A stretch of DNA of 64,000 bases from Rubrivivax sp. GTDB taxonomy: Bacteria; Pseudomonadota; Gammaproteobacteria; Burkholderiales; Burkholderiaceae_C. Numbering within the stretch: position 1 is the stretch's first letter; the number at the start of each line of letters is the position of its first letter. Made by a program: the position numbers and the translations under genes. Positions 1-9,069 of the stretch are shown here, in pieces. The notes beneath the pieces are model-generated. The model was not told the DNA's origin. It worked only from the letters and a program-made list of their open reading frames with translations, and did not search any database. The stretch covers positions 62,001 through 126,000 of the forward strand of contig JADCGP010000015.1 in the NCBI GenBank assembly GCA_020248915.1. The letters are read 5' to 3'.

Positions 1-134
1 AGGTCGCCGCCTTCATCGGGCAGCAGGAGATCTGGAAGGACATCGTGCTGCGCGCGGGCATCAAGCCGGACCAGCCCGACCGGGGCGGCCGCGCATGCGC
101 GGCTCCGCGGACCGGTCCGTTGCCGATGCTCTAG
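1..134 (+). CDS. 3' end of a probable Bug/TctC-family substrate-binding protein (partial)
   Basis: An open frame enters from the left edge and ends at the TAG at 132-134. Residues such as AAFIGQQEIWKDIVLRAGIKPDQ resemble the usual C-terminus of periplasmic Bug/TctC binding proteins, where a helix containing E-x-x-x-W-x-x-(V/I) is followed by AGIKP. Only about 44 codons are visible, so the assignment rests on this short tail. A tricarboxylate binding protein would fit the tcuAB remnants 2.8 kb downstream, but that link is inference. Confidence 0.4.
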   Translation, partial: VAAFIGQQEIWKDIVLRAGIKPDQPDRGGRACAAPRTGPLPML

Positions 135-187
135 CATCAGGGAGAGCCGGCGTGTCGAGTGCCGGTGCCACTTCCAGGCCGCCAAGC

Positions 188-511
188 ATGTTCCGCCGTC
201 TCTTGGACACCAGCGAGATCGAGAGCCTCGCGACCTTCGTCGTCGATGGGTTGCGGCGAGAACTGCCGCCGGAGCGCCTCGGAAGGCGCACCGGCAAGGG
301 CGACGAACGCCTCGCCGCCCATGAGCTGCAGGTCGCACGCCGCCTGTCGGCGCTGGCCGAGGCGGGCGGGCTCAACCTCTACAAGAAGGCCAAGCTGGGC
401 GGCATCGTGAAGGAAGCTCTCGTCGGGGCGGGGTATCCGCAGGACTTCGTCGAGCGCTACGTCGGCGACCTGGTCGCGCTGGCAGCGACGGCCGGACTGC
501 GCAAGCGCTGA
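188..511 (+). CDS. Small conserved-looking protein of unknown function (107 aa)
   Basis: I do not recognise this family. The protein begins MFRRLLDTSEIESLATFVVDGL, is rich in Arg, Leu and Ala, has no membrane segment or signal peptide, and looks mostly helical and basic. The ATG at 188 is preferred to the ORF-track start at 95, because the first 31 codons of the longer version are low-complexity and overlap the preceding reading frame. It ends only 8 bases before the glycosyltransferase-like gene at 520, so the two are probably co-transcribed. Confidence 0.6.
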   Translation: MFRRLLDTSEIESLATFVVDGLRRELPPERLGRRTGKGDERLAAHELQVARRLSALAEAGGLNLYKKAKLGGIVKEALVGAGYPQDFVERYVGDLVALAATAGLRKR

Positions 512-519
512 CGGCGGCG

Positions 520-2772
520 ATGCTCGACTGGCTGCGCAAGCGCGCCGAGGCGGCGCAGCGACGTCTTGCGGCCGCCCCCGGCCGCGACCTGCCGCCTGGC
601 GCGGCCTCGCCGCCGGCCTCCGGCGAGGCAGCCGCCCGGATCGCGACGCCGACACCCGCCGCCGTGCCGGACCGGCCGGCGCACGCCGCTGCGCTGGCCG
701 CCGGCCGACCGGCCGAGGCCCAGGCCCTGGCGCAGCGCGCGGTCGAGTCCGCACCCGACGACATCGAAGCCTGGGTCACGATCGCCCGCGTGGCCGTCGA
801 TCGCCGGCGCGCCGCCGACGCCAGGCGCGCGATCGAGCGCCTGCGCGCGCTGCCGGCAGCCGGCGGGCGCGCCGACTGGCTCGCGGGCCTGCTCGAGCAC
901 CAGGCGGGGCGTCGCGAGGCCGCCGAGGCGGCCTATCGCACCGCGCTCGGGATCGACCCGATGCTCGCCGATGCGCGCTTCCAGCTGGCGCGGCTGCAGC
1001 GCGAGGCCGGCCGGTGGGAGGAGGCCATCGATTCCTGCCGCGCCGCGGTGGCGGCCGATCCGCTCCACGCCGAAGCCCAGGCCGACCTGGGCGCGATGCT
1101 GCGTGACCGCGGGCAGGGCGACGCAGCGCTGCCGCACCTGAGGGCGGCGGTCGACGCCGACCCGCGCCTTGCCCGTGCGTGGTTCAACCTGGCGCTGGCA
1201 CAGATCGACGCGGCGCAGTGGGCGCCGGCCGCGCAGTCGCTCGAGCGCCTCGTCGCCCTCGAACCGCGCCAGGCCGAGGCGCACCACTGGCTCGGGCATG
1301 CCCGCATGGCGCTCGGCGAGCCCGACGCAGCGCGCGCGGCCTATGCCGCGGCGCTCGCGGCCGACGCCGGCTTCCTGCGCGCGCGCTGGGCGCTGGCCAT
1401 GGCGCAGATCGATCCGGTGCCGGGCAGCCTGCAGGCCGAGGCCACCTCGCGGGCCGCATTCGCGCAGGCCCTCGAGCGGCTGACCACCTGGATGCGCACC
1501 CGCGCCCCGGCCGACGCCTTCGAGGCCGTGGCGGTCGCGCAGCCCTTCTACCTCGCGTACCAGGACGAGAACCCGCGCGAACTGCTGGCGCAGTACGGCC
1601 GGCTGTGCGCCACCGCGATGGCCGCCTGGGCGCGCAAGGCCGGGCTGGGCGCGCCGCCGGCCGGCGCGCCAGGGCGTCGCCCGCTGCGCGTGGGCATCGT
1701 TTCGGCGCACCTGCACGACCACTCGGTGTGGAACGCCATCGTGCGCGGCTGGGTCGAGCACGCGGACCGCTCGCGCGTGGAGTTCCACCTCTTCGCGCTC
1801 GGCGGGCACGAGGACGACGAGACCGCCTTCGCGCGGCGGCGAGCGGCGGGCTTCCATCGCCTCGGCGCCTGGCCCGACGCGGCACGCGCGCTGGCGGCGG
1901 CGCGCCTGGACGCGGTCATCTACCCCGAGATCGGCATGCACACGGCCACCGCGAAGCTCGCCGCGCTGCGCCTCGCGCCGCTGCAGCTCGCGAGCTGGGG
2001 CCACCCCGTGACCACCGGCCTGCCCACCATCGACGTCTACATCGGCGCCGAGGCGCTGGAGCCGGCCGACGCCGATGCGCACTACACCGAGCGCCTCGAG
2101 CGGTTGCCACGCCTCGGGTGCACGCCCCGGCGCTACGGGGTTGCGCCGGAGCGGATCGACCTCGTCGGGGCAGGACTGCAGGCTGGCGAGCGCGTGCTGC
2201 TGTGCCCTGGCAACCCGTTCAAGTACGGGCCGGCCCACGACCCGCTGTGGGTCGAGGTGGCCCGCCGATCGCCGCAGGGCCGGCTCGTCTTCTTCCGCGG
2301 CGGGCCCGAGGGACTGGCCGACCGCTTCGAGCGGCGCCTGCGCGTGGCCTTCGAGGCCGCAGGCCTCGAATTCCACGCGAAGGTGTCGATGCAGCCCTGG
2401 CAGTCGCGAGCCCGCTTCTTCGGCTGGCTGGCGGCCGCCGACGTCTTCCTCGACAGCGCCGGCTTCTCGGGGTTCAACACCGTGATGCAGGCCGTGGAGT
2501 GCGGCACGCCCATCGTCACGCTCGAGGGGCCGTCGATGCGGACCCGCTTCGGCGCCGGGGTGCTGCGCCAGCTGGGGCTGGGCGAGTGGGTGGCCTCCGA
2601 CGCGGCGGGCTATGCCGAGCGGGTCGCGCGTCTCGTGGGCGACGCAGCGCTGCGCGCAGACGTGTCGGCGCGGCTCCGCTCCGGCGCCCGGGTGCTCTTC
2701 GAAGACCGCGCGGCCTCGACGGCGTGCGTGGACCTGCTCGAGCGGTTGGCCGCCGCGCCGCCCGCGCGTTGA
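520..2772 (+). CDS. TPR-repeat protein with SPINDLY/OGT-type glycosyltransferase domain (GT41)
   Basis: This 750-residue protein has two parts. Roughly residues 60-330 are tetratricopeptide repeats with the usual A/L/Y spacing (for example AEAQADLGAMLRDRGQGDAALPHL). Residues about 385-750 resemble the catalytic half of O-GlcNAc transferases: VGIVSAHLHDHSVWNAI, QLASWGHPVTTGLPTIDVYI, the NPFKYGP stretch matching the family's nucleotide-sugar lysine region, and DVFLDSAGFSGFNTVMQAVECGTPIVT. There is no signal peptide, so it should act in the cytoplasm. Bacterial GT41 enzymes modify proteins such as adhesins, and flanking targets are common, but no adhesin or flagellin gene is visible here, so the acceptor is unknown. 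It follows the small protein at 188-511 by 8 bases. Confidence 0.86.
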   Translation: MLDWLRKRAEAAQRRLAAAPGRDLPPGAASPPASGEAAARIATPTPAAVPDRPAHAAALAAGRPAEAQALAQRAVESAPDDIEAWVTIARVAVDRRRAADARRAIERLRALPAAGGRADWLAGLLEHQAGRREAAEAAYRTALGIDPMLADARFQLARLQREAGRWEEAIDSCRAAVAADPLHAEAQADLGAMLRDRGQGDAALPHLRAAVDADPRLARAWFNLALAQIDAAQWAPAAQSLERLVALEPRQAEAHHWLGHARMALGEPDAARAAYAAALAADAGFLRARWALAMAQIDPVPGSLQAEATSRAAFAQALERLTTWMRTRAPADAFEAVAVAQPFYLAYQDENPRELLAQYGRLCATAMAAWARKAGLGAPPAGAPGRRPLRVGIVSAHLHDHSVWNAIVRGWVEHADRSRVEFHLFALGGHEDDETAFARRRAAGFHRLGAWPDAARALAAARLDAVIYPEIGMHTATAKLAALRLAPLQLASWGHPVTTGLPTIDVYIGAEALEPADADAHYTERLERLPRLGCTPRRYGVAPERIDLVGAGLQAGERVLLCPGNPFKYGPAHDPLWVEVARRSPQGRLVFFRGGPEGLADRFERRLRVAFEAAGLEFHAKVSMQPWQSRARFFGWLAAADVFLDSAGFSGFNTVMQAVECGTPIVTLEGPSMRTRFGAGVLRQLGLGEWVASDAAGYAERVARLVGDAALRADVSARLRSGARVLFEDRAASTACVDLLERLAAAPPAR

Positions 2773-2959
2773 GGAGCGTGCGCATGCAGGGCGGCATGCA
2801 CATCCCCGCCAGGATCGCCGGCGCCTCCGAAGCCGGCGTGCCGCACGACGGCCGCACGCGGGTCGACGACGATGGGTGCCGCGCCCACCTGCCGCCGCGA
2901 GGTTGCGCGCACCCAGCGCCGTGGCGGCGGGCCCGGCCCCGCACGCGAGCGGCGCTGCC

Positions 2960-4089
2960 ATGACCGCGCTCCCGGACGTGCTCTTGATCGGCGGCGGCAA
3001 CGCCGCGCTCTGTGCCGCGCCGACGGCGCGCGAGGCGCTCGTCGCCGGCGGGCCGGGCGCGCGCGTGCTGCTGCTCGAGGCAGCCCCGCGCGAGTGGCGC
3101 GGCGGCAACTCGGCCCACACGCGCAGCATCCCCTGCATGCACGACACGCCGCAGGACGTGCTGACCGGCGCGTACCCGGAGGAGGAGTTCTGGCAGGACC
3201 TGCACAAGGTCACCGGGGGCCGTACCGACGAGGCGCTGGCGCGGCTCGTGATCCGCGGGTCGCAGCACGTGCGCGGCTGGATGCACCGCCACGGCGTGCG
3301 CTTCCAGCCCTCGCTGTCGGGCACGCTGCACCTGAGCCGCACCAACGCCTCTTTCATGGGCGGCGGCCTGCGTCGTGGCCAGCAGCGGCTTCACCGCGAG
3401 GGGCTGCGCGAGGCCCGGGCCGACAACGGTCGCGGCGGATGACCGCGCCGACGCCTTCCTGATCCGCGGCACCCGCTACAACCAGGGCGTGCTGCTGAAG
3501 GACCTGCCCGCGCAGGGCGCCGACGCCATCGGCGACCCCACGCAGGCGCACATGGTGGCCATCGACGCGCGGGCGCCGCTGTACGACGGCGGCATCTGCG
3601 CGCGCGTGGACTGCGTGTCGCTTGGCATCGTCGTCAACCGCGACGGCGAGCGCGTCGTGCGGATGGCGGGCGACCACAACGCCGCGTGCCAGCCGGGCGC
3701 TTCGACCACGCCGTGCTCGACGACTGCGCCACCACCGGGCTGTCGCCTCCCAAGACGTACTGGGCGCGGCCGATCGACCTGCCGCCCTTCTTCGGCTGCA
3801 CGCTGCGGCCCGGGGTCACCTTCACCTGCTTCGGGCTCAAGGTCGATGTGCGCGCGGCGCTGCGCCTGCCCTGCGCGCCGAGACCCACCCTGTTCGCTGA
3901 CGGCGAGGTGATGGCGGGCAACGTGCCGGGCCTGGGCTACATCGCCTGCGTCGGCATGACGATCGGCACCGTGCTCGGGCGCCTGGCGGGGTCCGCGGCG
4001 ACTGCGGCGGCCGTGGCCGCGGGCTCGGGCCGGGCCGGTGCCGGGCCTGCCGCGGCAGCGGGCGGCCCGGCGGCGACACGGGGGCGCGC
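2960..4089 (+). pseudogene. tcuA: Decayed FAD-dependent tricarballylate dehydrogenase gene
   Basis: Three pieces in two reading frames together match TcuA. The first starts MTALPDVLLIGGGNAALCAA (FAD-binding motif) and runs to SFMGGG near 3365. The sequence then jumps directly to VVASSGF and FLIRGTRYNQGVLLKDLPAQGADAIGDPTQAHMVAIDARAPLYDGG in another frame, so the middle of the FAD/substrate domain is missing. A second internal loss follows VVNRDGERV, and a one-base slip near 3695 moves the frame again to FDHAVLDDC, TYWARPIDLPPFFG and DGEVMAGNV. Roughly a quarter of the protein is absent. TcuA oxidises tricarballylate to cis-aconitate; this copy cannot encode a working enzyme. The last part runs into the tcuB remnant, and the right boundary is approximate. 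Confidence 0.85.
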
Positions 4090-4792
4090 GTGCAACCGCT
4101 CGAGCTGCTGGTGGCGGCTGCCGCGACCGAGGCCGAGCTCGCGTGGCAGCTGCAGATCTGCAATGCCCGCCGCTACTGCGAGGGCCGCTGCGTGATGTTC
4201 GCCGCCATGGCGCCCCGGTTCGAGATCCCGTCGGCCGACCTGCATCACCTCGCCAACCTCCGCCACCGCTGCGGTGCCTGCCTGCACGCCTGCCAGTACG
4301 CGCCCCCGCATGAGTTCGCCGTGGCGCTGCCGCCCGCGCTGTTGCTGGCCGGCGCTGGCGGGTGCTGGCGGGTGCTGACCCAGGGGTCGGCCGGTGCGCT
4401 GCTCCGCGCACGCGTCTCGGGCAGCTTCTGCGACATCCTGCCCCACGGCCCGATGGTCGGGCAGTTCGGGCCGGTGGTCGCGTTCGCGCTGCTCGCGGTC
4501 GGCGTCGGCGTGAGTCGCTCCTGGCGCGAGGTCGCGCCCGGCCCCGCGCCCGATGGACCTGGGCTGCGTCGTTCTCCTGATCCGGAGCGCCGCCAGCGGC
4601 CTGGCGCTGGCGGCGCTGCGCACCGCGGCGGCGATGCCGCTGCTGCGCCTGCACCTCGGCGTCGTGCTGGCGCTGCTCGCCAAGTTGCCCTACGGCAGGT
4701 TCGCGCACGGCGCGTACAGGGTGGCGGCGCTGTTGAGGTGGGCCATCGAGAGGCGCCAGCCGCCGCGCAACCGCCTGGCCGAAGGGGCCTGA
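4090..4792 (+). pseudogene. tcuB: Decayed tricarballylate utilisation Fe-S/membrane protein gene
   Basis: A GTG at 4090 opens a TcuB-like N-terminus (LQICNARRYCEGRC, LANLRHRCGACLHACQYAPPHEFAV). Cysteines normally found in these two ferredoxin-type motifs are replaced by arginine (CNAR for CNAC, RHRC for CHNC). A segment after HEFAV is shortened. After the membrane-helix block ending SRSWREVAPG, a frameshift plus a large deletion join it to the last 80 residues in the frame starting at 4553 ([38 protein letters not shown]). TcuB normally passes electrons from TcuA's reduced FAD to the membrane. Indels and lost ligands in both neighbours show that the whole pathway segment has been abandoned. 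Confidence 0.85.
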
Positions 4793-4849
4793 GGTCCGTC
4801 CGGCCGGCAGCCCCGGCGGCGCGGTCGGGCACGGTCCGTGGCCTGGGCC

Positions 4850-4878
4850 CTTGAAATCGCCGCCGCCGCCCCCAACAT
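4850..4878 (+). promoter_or_regulatory. Sigma-32-like heat-shock promoter of htpG
   Basis: CTTGAAA (4850-4856) is followed after 13 bases by CCCCAACAT (4870-4878). This resembles the RpoH consensus CTTGAA, 13-17 bases, CCCCAT-T, and lies 32 bases upstream of the htpG ATG. htpG is a classical RpoH target in proteobacteria. The spacing and position fit; transcription has not been shown. Confidence 0.6.
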
Positions 4879-4910
4879 CCCGATCCCGCACGACAACCCC
4901 GCTGCACGCG

Positions 4911-6797
4911 ATGGACAAGCGCACCCAATCCTTCCAGGCCGAGGTCAAGCAGATCCTGCACCTGGTCACGCACTCGCTCTACAGCAACAAGGAGATCTTC
5001 CTGCGCGAGCTGGTCTCCAACGCCAGCGACGCCTGCGACAAGCTGCGCTTCGAGGCGCTGGACGACGCGTCGCTGTACGAGGACGCGCCCAACCTCGAGA
5101 TCCGCGTCTCGTTCGACGCCGCGGCCAGGACCCTCACGATCCGCGACAACGGCATCGGCATGAGCCTGGACGAGGCCGTGCAGCACCTGGGCACGATCGC
5201 CCGCAGCGGCACGCGCGAGTTCATGGCCGCGCTCGAGGGCGACAAGAGGAAGGACGCCAACCTGATCGGCCAGTTCGGCGTCGGCTTCTACTCCGGTTTC
5301 ATCGTCGCCGACCGCATCACCGTCGAGAGCCGGCGCGCCGGACTGCGGCCCGAGGAGGGCGTGCGCTGGGCGAGCGACGGCACCGGCGAGTTCGAGGTCG
5401 AGACGATCACGCGCGGGGAGCGCGGCACCGACGTCATCCTGCACCTGCGCGAGGACGAGGCCGAGTTCCTGTCGGCCTGGAAGCTGCGATCGATCATCGG
5501 CAGGTACAGCGATCACATCTCGCTGCCGATCCTGATGCCCGCCGAGAAGTGGGACGACGAGAAGAAGGCCCAGGTGCCCACTGGCGAGTGGGAGACGGTG
5601 AACAAGGCAGCGGCGCTGTGGACGCGCGCGCGCGGCGACATCACCGACCAGCAGTACCAGGACTTCTACAGGCAGATCAGCTACGACAGCGAGCCGCCGC
5701 TGGCCTACACGCACAACCGCGTCGAGGGCCGCACCGAGTACACGCAGCTGCTGTACGTGCCGGCCAAGGCGCCGTTCGACCTCTGGAACCGCGACAAGCG
5801 CGGAGGCGTCAAGCTCTACGTCAAGCGCGTCTTCATCATGGACGACGCCGAGGCGCTGATGCCGGTGTACCTGCGCTTCGTCAAGGGCGTGATCGACTCG
5901 GCCGACCTGCCGCTGAACGTCAGCCGCGAGCTGCTGCAGGAAAGCCGCGACGTCAAGGCCATCCGCGAGGGCTGCACCAAGCGCGTGCTGTCGATGCTCG
6001 AGGACGTGGCCGAGAACCAGAAGGACAAGTTCGCGGCCTTCTGGACGCAGTTCGGCACCGTGCTGAAGGAGGGCATCGGCGAGGACTTCGCCAACCGCGA
6101 GCGGCTGGCCAAGCTGTACCGCTTCGCGTCCACGCACGCCGGCGACGGCGAGCAGGTCGTGTCGTTCGCCGACTACGTGGCGCGGATGAAGGAGGGCCAG
6201 GACGACATCTACGTCATCACGGCCGACTCGCTGGCCGCGGCGCGGTCCAGCCCGCAGCTGGAGATCTTCCGCAAGAAGGGCATCGAGGTGCTGCTGCTGG
6301 TCGACCGCGTCGACGAGTGGCTGCTGTCGCACCTGAACGAGTTCGACGGCCACCCGATCACCAGCGTGGCCAAGGGTGCGGTCGACCTCGGCAAGCTGCA
6401 GGACGAGGAGGAGCGCAAGCAGGCCGACGCGGCGGCCGAGGCGGCACGGCCGCTGCTGGAGCGGCTGAAGAAGACGCTCGGCGAGCGCGTCAAGGACGTG
6501 CGCGCGACGACCCGCCTCGTGGACTCGCCGGCCTGCATCGTGGTCGACGAGGGCGACATGTCCTCGCACCTCGCGCGCATGCTCAAGGCGGCCGGGCAGG
6601 AGGCGCCGCGCAGCCGGCCGATCCTCGAGGTCAACCCGGAGCACGCGCTCGTGCGCCGGATCGACTCGCCCGAGGGCAGCGAGCGCTTCGACGACCTGGC
6701 GCACATCCTGTTCGACCAAGCCGTGCTCGCCGAGGGTGGCACCCTGGAGGATCCGGCCGCCTACGTGCGGCGCGTCAACGGCCTGCTGGCGGGCTGA
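4911..6797 (+). CDS. htpG: Molecular chaperone HtpG (bacterial Hsp90)
   Basis: The 628-residue protein is full length for bacterial Hsp90. It carries the N-terminal GHKL ATPase motifs: [15 protein letters not shown], the ATP-binding DNGIGMS, and [11 protein letters not shown] followed by [12 protein letters not shown]. The middle domain contains [10 protein letters not shown] and [12 protein letters not shown], and a C-terminal dimerisation domain follows. The ATG at 4911 ([16 protein letters not shown]) is chosen because it matches the usual start; the longer ORF from 4851 only adds a proline-rich tail that overlaps the promoter. It is a cytoplasmic ATP-dependent chaperone, probably heat-induced from the sigma-32-like promoter just upstream. 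Downstream genes are convergent. Confidence 0.97.
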   Translation: MDKRTQSFQAEVKQILHLVTHSLYSNKEIFLRELVSNASDACDKLRFEALDDASLYEDAPNLEIRVSFDAAARTLTIRDNGIGMSLDEAVQHLGTIARSGTREFMAALEGDKRKDANLIGQFGVGFYSGFIVADRITVESRRAGLRPEEGVRWASDGTGEFEVETITRGERGTDVILHLREDEAEFLSAWKLRSIIGRYSDHISLPILMPAEKWDDEKKAQVPTGEWETVNKAAALWTRARGDITDQQYQDFYRQISYDSEPPLAYTHNRVEGRTEYTQLLYVPAKAPFDLWNRDKRGGVKLYVKRVFIMDDAEALMPVYLRFVKGVIDSADLPLNVSRELLQESRDVKAIREGCTKRVLSMLEDVAENQKDKFAAFWTQFGTVLKEGIGEDFANRERLAKLYRFASTHAGDGEQVVSFADYVARMKEGQDDIYVITADSLAAARSSPQLEIFRKKGIEVLLLVDRVDEWLLSHLNEFDGHPITSVAKGAVDLGKLQDEEERKQADAAAEAARPLLERLKKTLGERVKDVRATTRLVDSPACIVVDEGDMSSHLARMLKAAGQEAPRSRPILEVNPEHALVRRIDSPEGSERFDDLAHILFDQAVLAEGGTLEDPAAYVRRVNGLLAG

Positions 6798-6819
6798 GCG
6801 AGGCCGCGCGGGCGGCGGA

Positions 6820-7818
6820 TCAGGGCGCCCGGTCCATCGCTTCGACCTGCTCGCGCAGCTGCGCCGCCTGCTGGCTCCAGTAGGCGGCGCTGCCGAAGAA
6901 CGGGAAGTTGAGCGGGAAGGTCGGGTCGGCCCAGCGCTCGGCGAGCCAGGCGCTGTGGCGCAGCATGCGCAGCGTGCGCAGGGGCTCGATCAGCATGCGT
7001 TCGCGGTCGTCGAACGGGGCGAACCGCTCGTAGCCGCCGAGCAGCTCGTCCAGCTGCGCCTGCATCGTGCGCGCATCGCCGGACACCAGCATCCACAGGT
7101 CCTGCACGGCCGGACCCTGCATCGCGTCGTCGAGGTCGACCAGGTGCGGCCCGTCGCGCCAAAGCACGTTGCCGGGGTGGCAGTCGCCGTGCAGCCGCAG
7201 CGTCGCCAGCGGCGCCGCGCGGCCGAAGGCGGCGGCCAACGCGTCGAGCGCGGCCTCCGCGGCGCCGCGCCAGGCGGGCAGCTGCTCGGGCGGCACGAAG
7301 CCGCCGTCGAGCAGCAGCTCGATCGCGCGCCGCCCGTCGCGCGCGCCATCGAGCCGGTGGCGGTGCTCGAAGGGCCGGCGCCGCCCGACGGCGTGCAGCC
7401 GGCCGATGAAGCCGCCGATCCGCTCGAGCGTTCCGTGACGTTCGAGCTCGGGCTCGCGGCCCGCGCAGCGCGGCGCGACGGCGAAGCGGTGCCCGCCCCA
7501 GTGCGCGAGCGTCGGCGGTGTGCCCTGCAGCCGCAGCCCCCCGCCCTCGGCCGGCGGGCCGGTCAGCGCCAGCGGCGCGACCACCGGCACCTCGGCGGCG
7601 GCGAGCTCCAGCGCGAACGCGTGCTCCTCCAGGATCTGCGCATCGCTCCAGCGCCCGGGGCGGTAGAACTTGGGCACCACCGCGCTGCCTTCTTCCAGGA
7701 ACACCTGGAAGACGCGGTTCTCGTAGGAGTTCAGCTGCAGGATGCGGCCGTCACCGTGCAACCCGACCGCGTCGAGCGCGGCGAGCACCTGGTGGGGCGT
7801 CAGGTCGTCGTAGACCAA
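6820..7818 (-). CDS. srkA: Stress response serine/threonine kinase, YihE/SrkA family
   Basis: The protein has the aminoglycoside-phosphotransferase-like kinase fold of SrkA: YDDLTPHQVLAALDAVGL at the start, LNSYENRVFQVFLEEG near the nucleotide loop, and the catalytic LHGDCHPGNVLWRDGPHLVDLDDAMQGPAVQDLWM. It ends with the family's WADPTFPLNFPFF region. No ATG lies in a suitable place; a TTG at 7818 gives 332 residues, close to the usual size, and is proposed as the start. E. coli SrkA counteracts programmed death after envelope and oxidative stress. It is convergent with htpG and lies 38 bases after the DUF2726 gene, so the two may share a transcript. Confidence 0.85.
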   Translation of the reverse strand: MVYDDLTPHQVLAALDAVGLHGDGRILQLNSYENRVFQVFLEEGSAVVPKFYRPGRWSDAQILEEHAFALELAAAEVPVVAPLALTGPPAEGGGLRLQGTPPTLAHWGGHRFAVAPRCAGREPELERHGTLERIGGFIGRLHAVGRRRPFEHRHRLDGARDGRRAIELLLDGGFVPPEQLPAWRGAAEAALDALAAAFGRAAPLATLRLHGDCHPGNVLWRDGPHLVDLDDAMQGPAVQDLWMLVSGDARTMQAQLDELLGGYERFAPFDDRERMLIEPLRTLRMLRHSAWLAERWADPTFPLNFPFFGSAAYWSQQAAQLREQVEAMDRAP

Positions 7819-7856
7819 GTTCGGGCTGGCGCCCGCGGCGGTGCCGGCGCTGCCGG

Positions 7857-8666
7857 TCAGTGTCGCACCGGGGGGTTCGGGGTGTCGACCACCACGCCAC
7901 CCACGTCCTCGGGCACCTCCGGCACCGCGCCGACCTCGCGCATCGGAACCTCGCGGACCGTCACGCCGCTGCGCGGGTGGCCGAAGTTGCCCAGCGAGCC
8001 GAAGCTGCTGGCCGGCCCGGCATCGCCGCGCCCATCGACGCCGAAGAAGCTGTCCTGCAGGAACCCCGAGTCCTGCCACAGCGTCGTGCGCTCTCGCCGT
8101 GAAGAGGTCGAGCTGCCGGCCGCGGCCCCCGCGCGCACCTGCGCGGCCGCGGGCGCCGGTTGCGGGCCGCGCGCGGCGGCGCCGCTGGCCGGAACCAGCA
8201 GCTGCAGTTCGGGGATCGAGGGCAGGTGGTCGGGCGCGCAGCGCAGGTAGCGCACGCGCAGCGCCGCCAGCACCGACTGCTTGATCTGCAGCGCGCGTCG
8301 CGAGGTCCCGCGCTCCGTGTCCAGGTCGATCGCCGCCAGCACGCGCCCGTTGGCGCTGCAGACCGCGAAGGTCACGTGCGTGGCGCCGAGGAGTTCGTAC
8401 CAGTACCTGACCTCGTCCGGGTCGGTGGGCTGGCAGAAGCGCACCAGCGGCAGCTTGGACAGCACGATGTGGTGCGGCAGCGCCTCGCGCAGCTGACGGT
8501 ACACGCGCCGTTCGTCGGAGCTGAAGACCGGCCGGGGTGTGAGCGTCCACTCCGTCGGCAGCGGTTGCGGCAGGCTGCGCCGGCGTTGCTGCCAGCGCAG
8601 CAGCAACGCGCCGCAGAACAGCAGCGCGGAGAGCGACGCGAGGACCCAGGGGAGCGCTTGCTGCAT
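7857..8666 (-). CDS. DUF2726 domain membrane-anchored protein
   Basis: The start at 8666 ([30 protein letters not shown]) places a single N-terminal membrane helix at residues 5-23. The DUF2726 domain follows (about 40-165: [33 protein letters not shown] ... [29 protein letters not shown]). This domain is thought to be related to restriction-endonuclease-like folds, but its role is unknown. The C-terminal 100 residues are low-complexity (Ala, Pro, Gly, Ser). The longer ORF start at 8765 adds residues ahead of the membrane helix and is less likely. Confidence 0.75.
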   Translation of the reverse strand: MQQALPWVLASLSALLFCGALLLRWQQRRRSLPQPLPTEWTLTPRPVFSSDERRVYRQLREALPHHIVLSKLPLVRFCQPTDPDEVRYWYELLGATHVTFAVCSANGRVLAAIDLDTERGTSRRALQIKQSVLAALRVRYLRCAPDHLPSIPELQLLVPASGAAARGPQPAPAAAQVRAGAAAGSSTSSRRERTTLWQDSGFLQDSFFGVDGRGDAGPASSFGSLGNFGHPRSGVTVREVPMREVGAVPEVPEDVGGVVVDTPNPPVRH

Positions 8667-8794
8667 CGGGAGACGCCAAAGTGGTGGCTGCGCGCCGTCC
8701 AGGTGCCTCCGGGCAGGCGTATCAGTCGGGGGCGATGTTAGCGGGGGACCGCAAGCGCGTGCCACCCCGCAGCAGCGGGATGTGCGTGCCGCAG

Positions 8795-8823
8795 TTTCCG
8801 GCCGGCGCCAAGCGGGCTATACT
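8795..8823 (+). promoter_or_regulatory. Probable sigma-70 promoter of the rplM-rpsI operon
   Basis: TATACT at 8818-8823 makes a good -10 element. A weak -35-like TTTCCG lies 17 bases upstream at 8795-8800. The only downstream genes on this strand are rplM and rpsI, about 250 bases away, which leaves a long untranslated leader. The -10 is convincing and the -35 is poor. Confidence 0.5.
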
Positions 8824-8829
8824 CGCCGG

Positions 8830-8855
8830 CTTTTCCCGAAAACGGCCGGGGAAAG
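8830..8855 (+). promoter_or_regulatory. Hairpin at the start of the rplM leader
   Basis: CTTTTCCCG (8830-8838) can pair with CGGGGAAAG (8847-8855): nine pairs including one G-U, with an eight-base loop. It begins about seven bases after the proposed -10 box, so it would form the very 5' end of the rplM mRNA. It could stabilise the transcript or be a ribosomal-protein binding site; the sequence alone cannot decide. The rest of the leader (8856-9069) contains no convincing ORF. Confidence 0.4.
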
Positions 8856-9069
8856 TGGTCGCGGCCTGGCAGCAGCCCGGTTCCCGCCCCGGCAACGGGT
8901 GCGGCGGGCCGACCGAGCTGCCCGACGCGACGGGCCCGCAGGGGCCGCAGAGCCGCACCCGCCCCGAGAGGCCGCCGAACGAGCGGTGCCGAGGGGTGCG
9001 GGCGCGGTGACGCCGTGCAACAGGGCGCAGCGCCGGCATCGGCCGGGCCGCGCCAACCAGAAGCTCCCC

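Noticed and set aside
2773-2959. Possible further remnant upstream of tcuA
   Set aside because: No reading frame in either direction resembles a known protein, so it is treated as ordinary intergenic sequence.
457-3357. 966-codon minus-strand ORF, and similar giant ORFs at 33069-36851 and 41969-45496
   Set aside because: They lie antisense to well-supported genes, have Arg/Ala/Gly-rich shadow composition and match no family. In a genome this GC-rich, long antisense frames are expected by chance.
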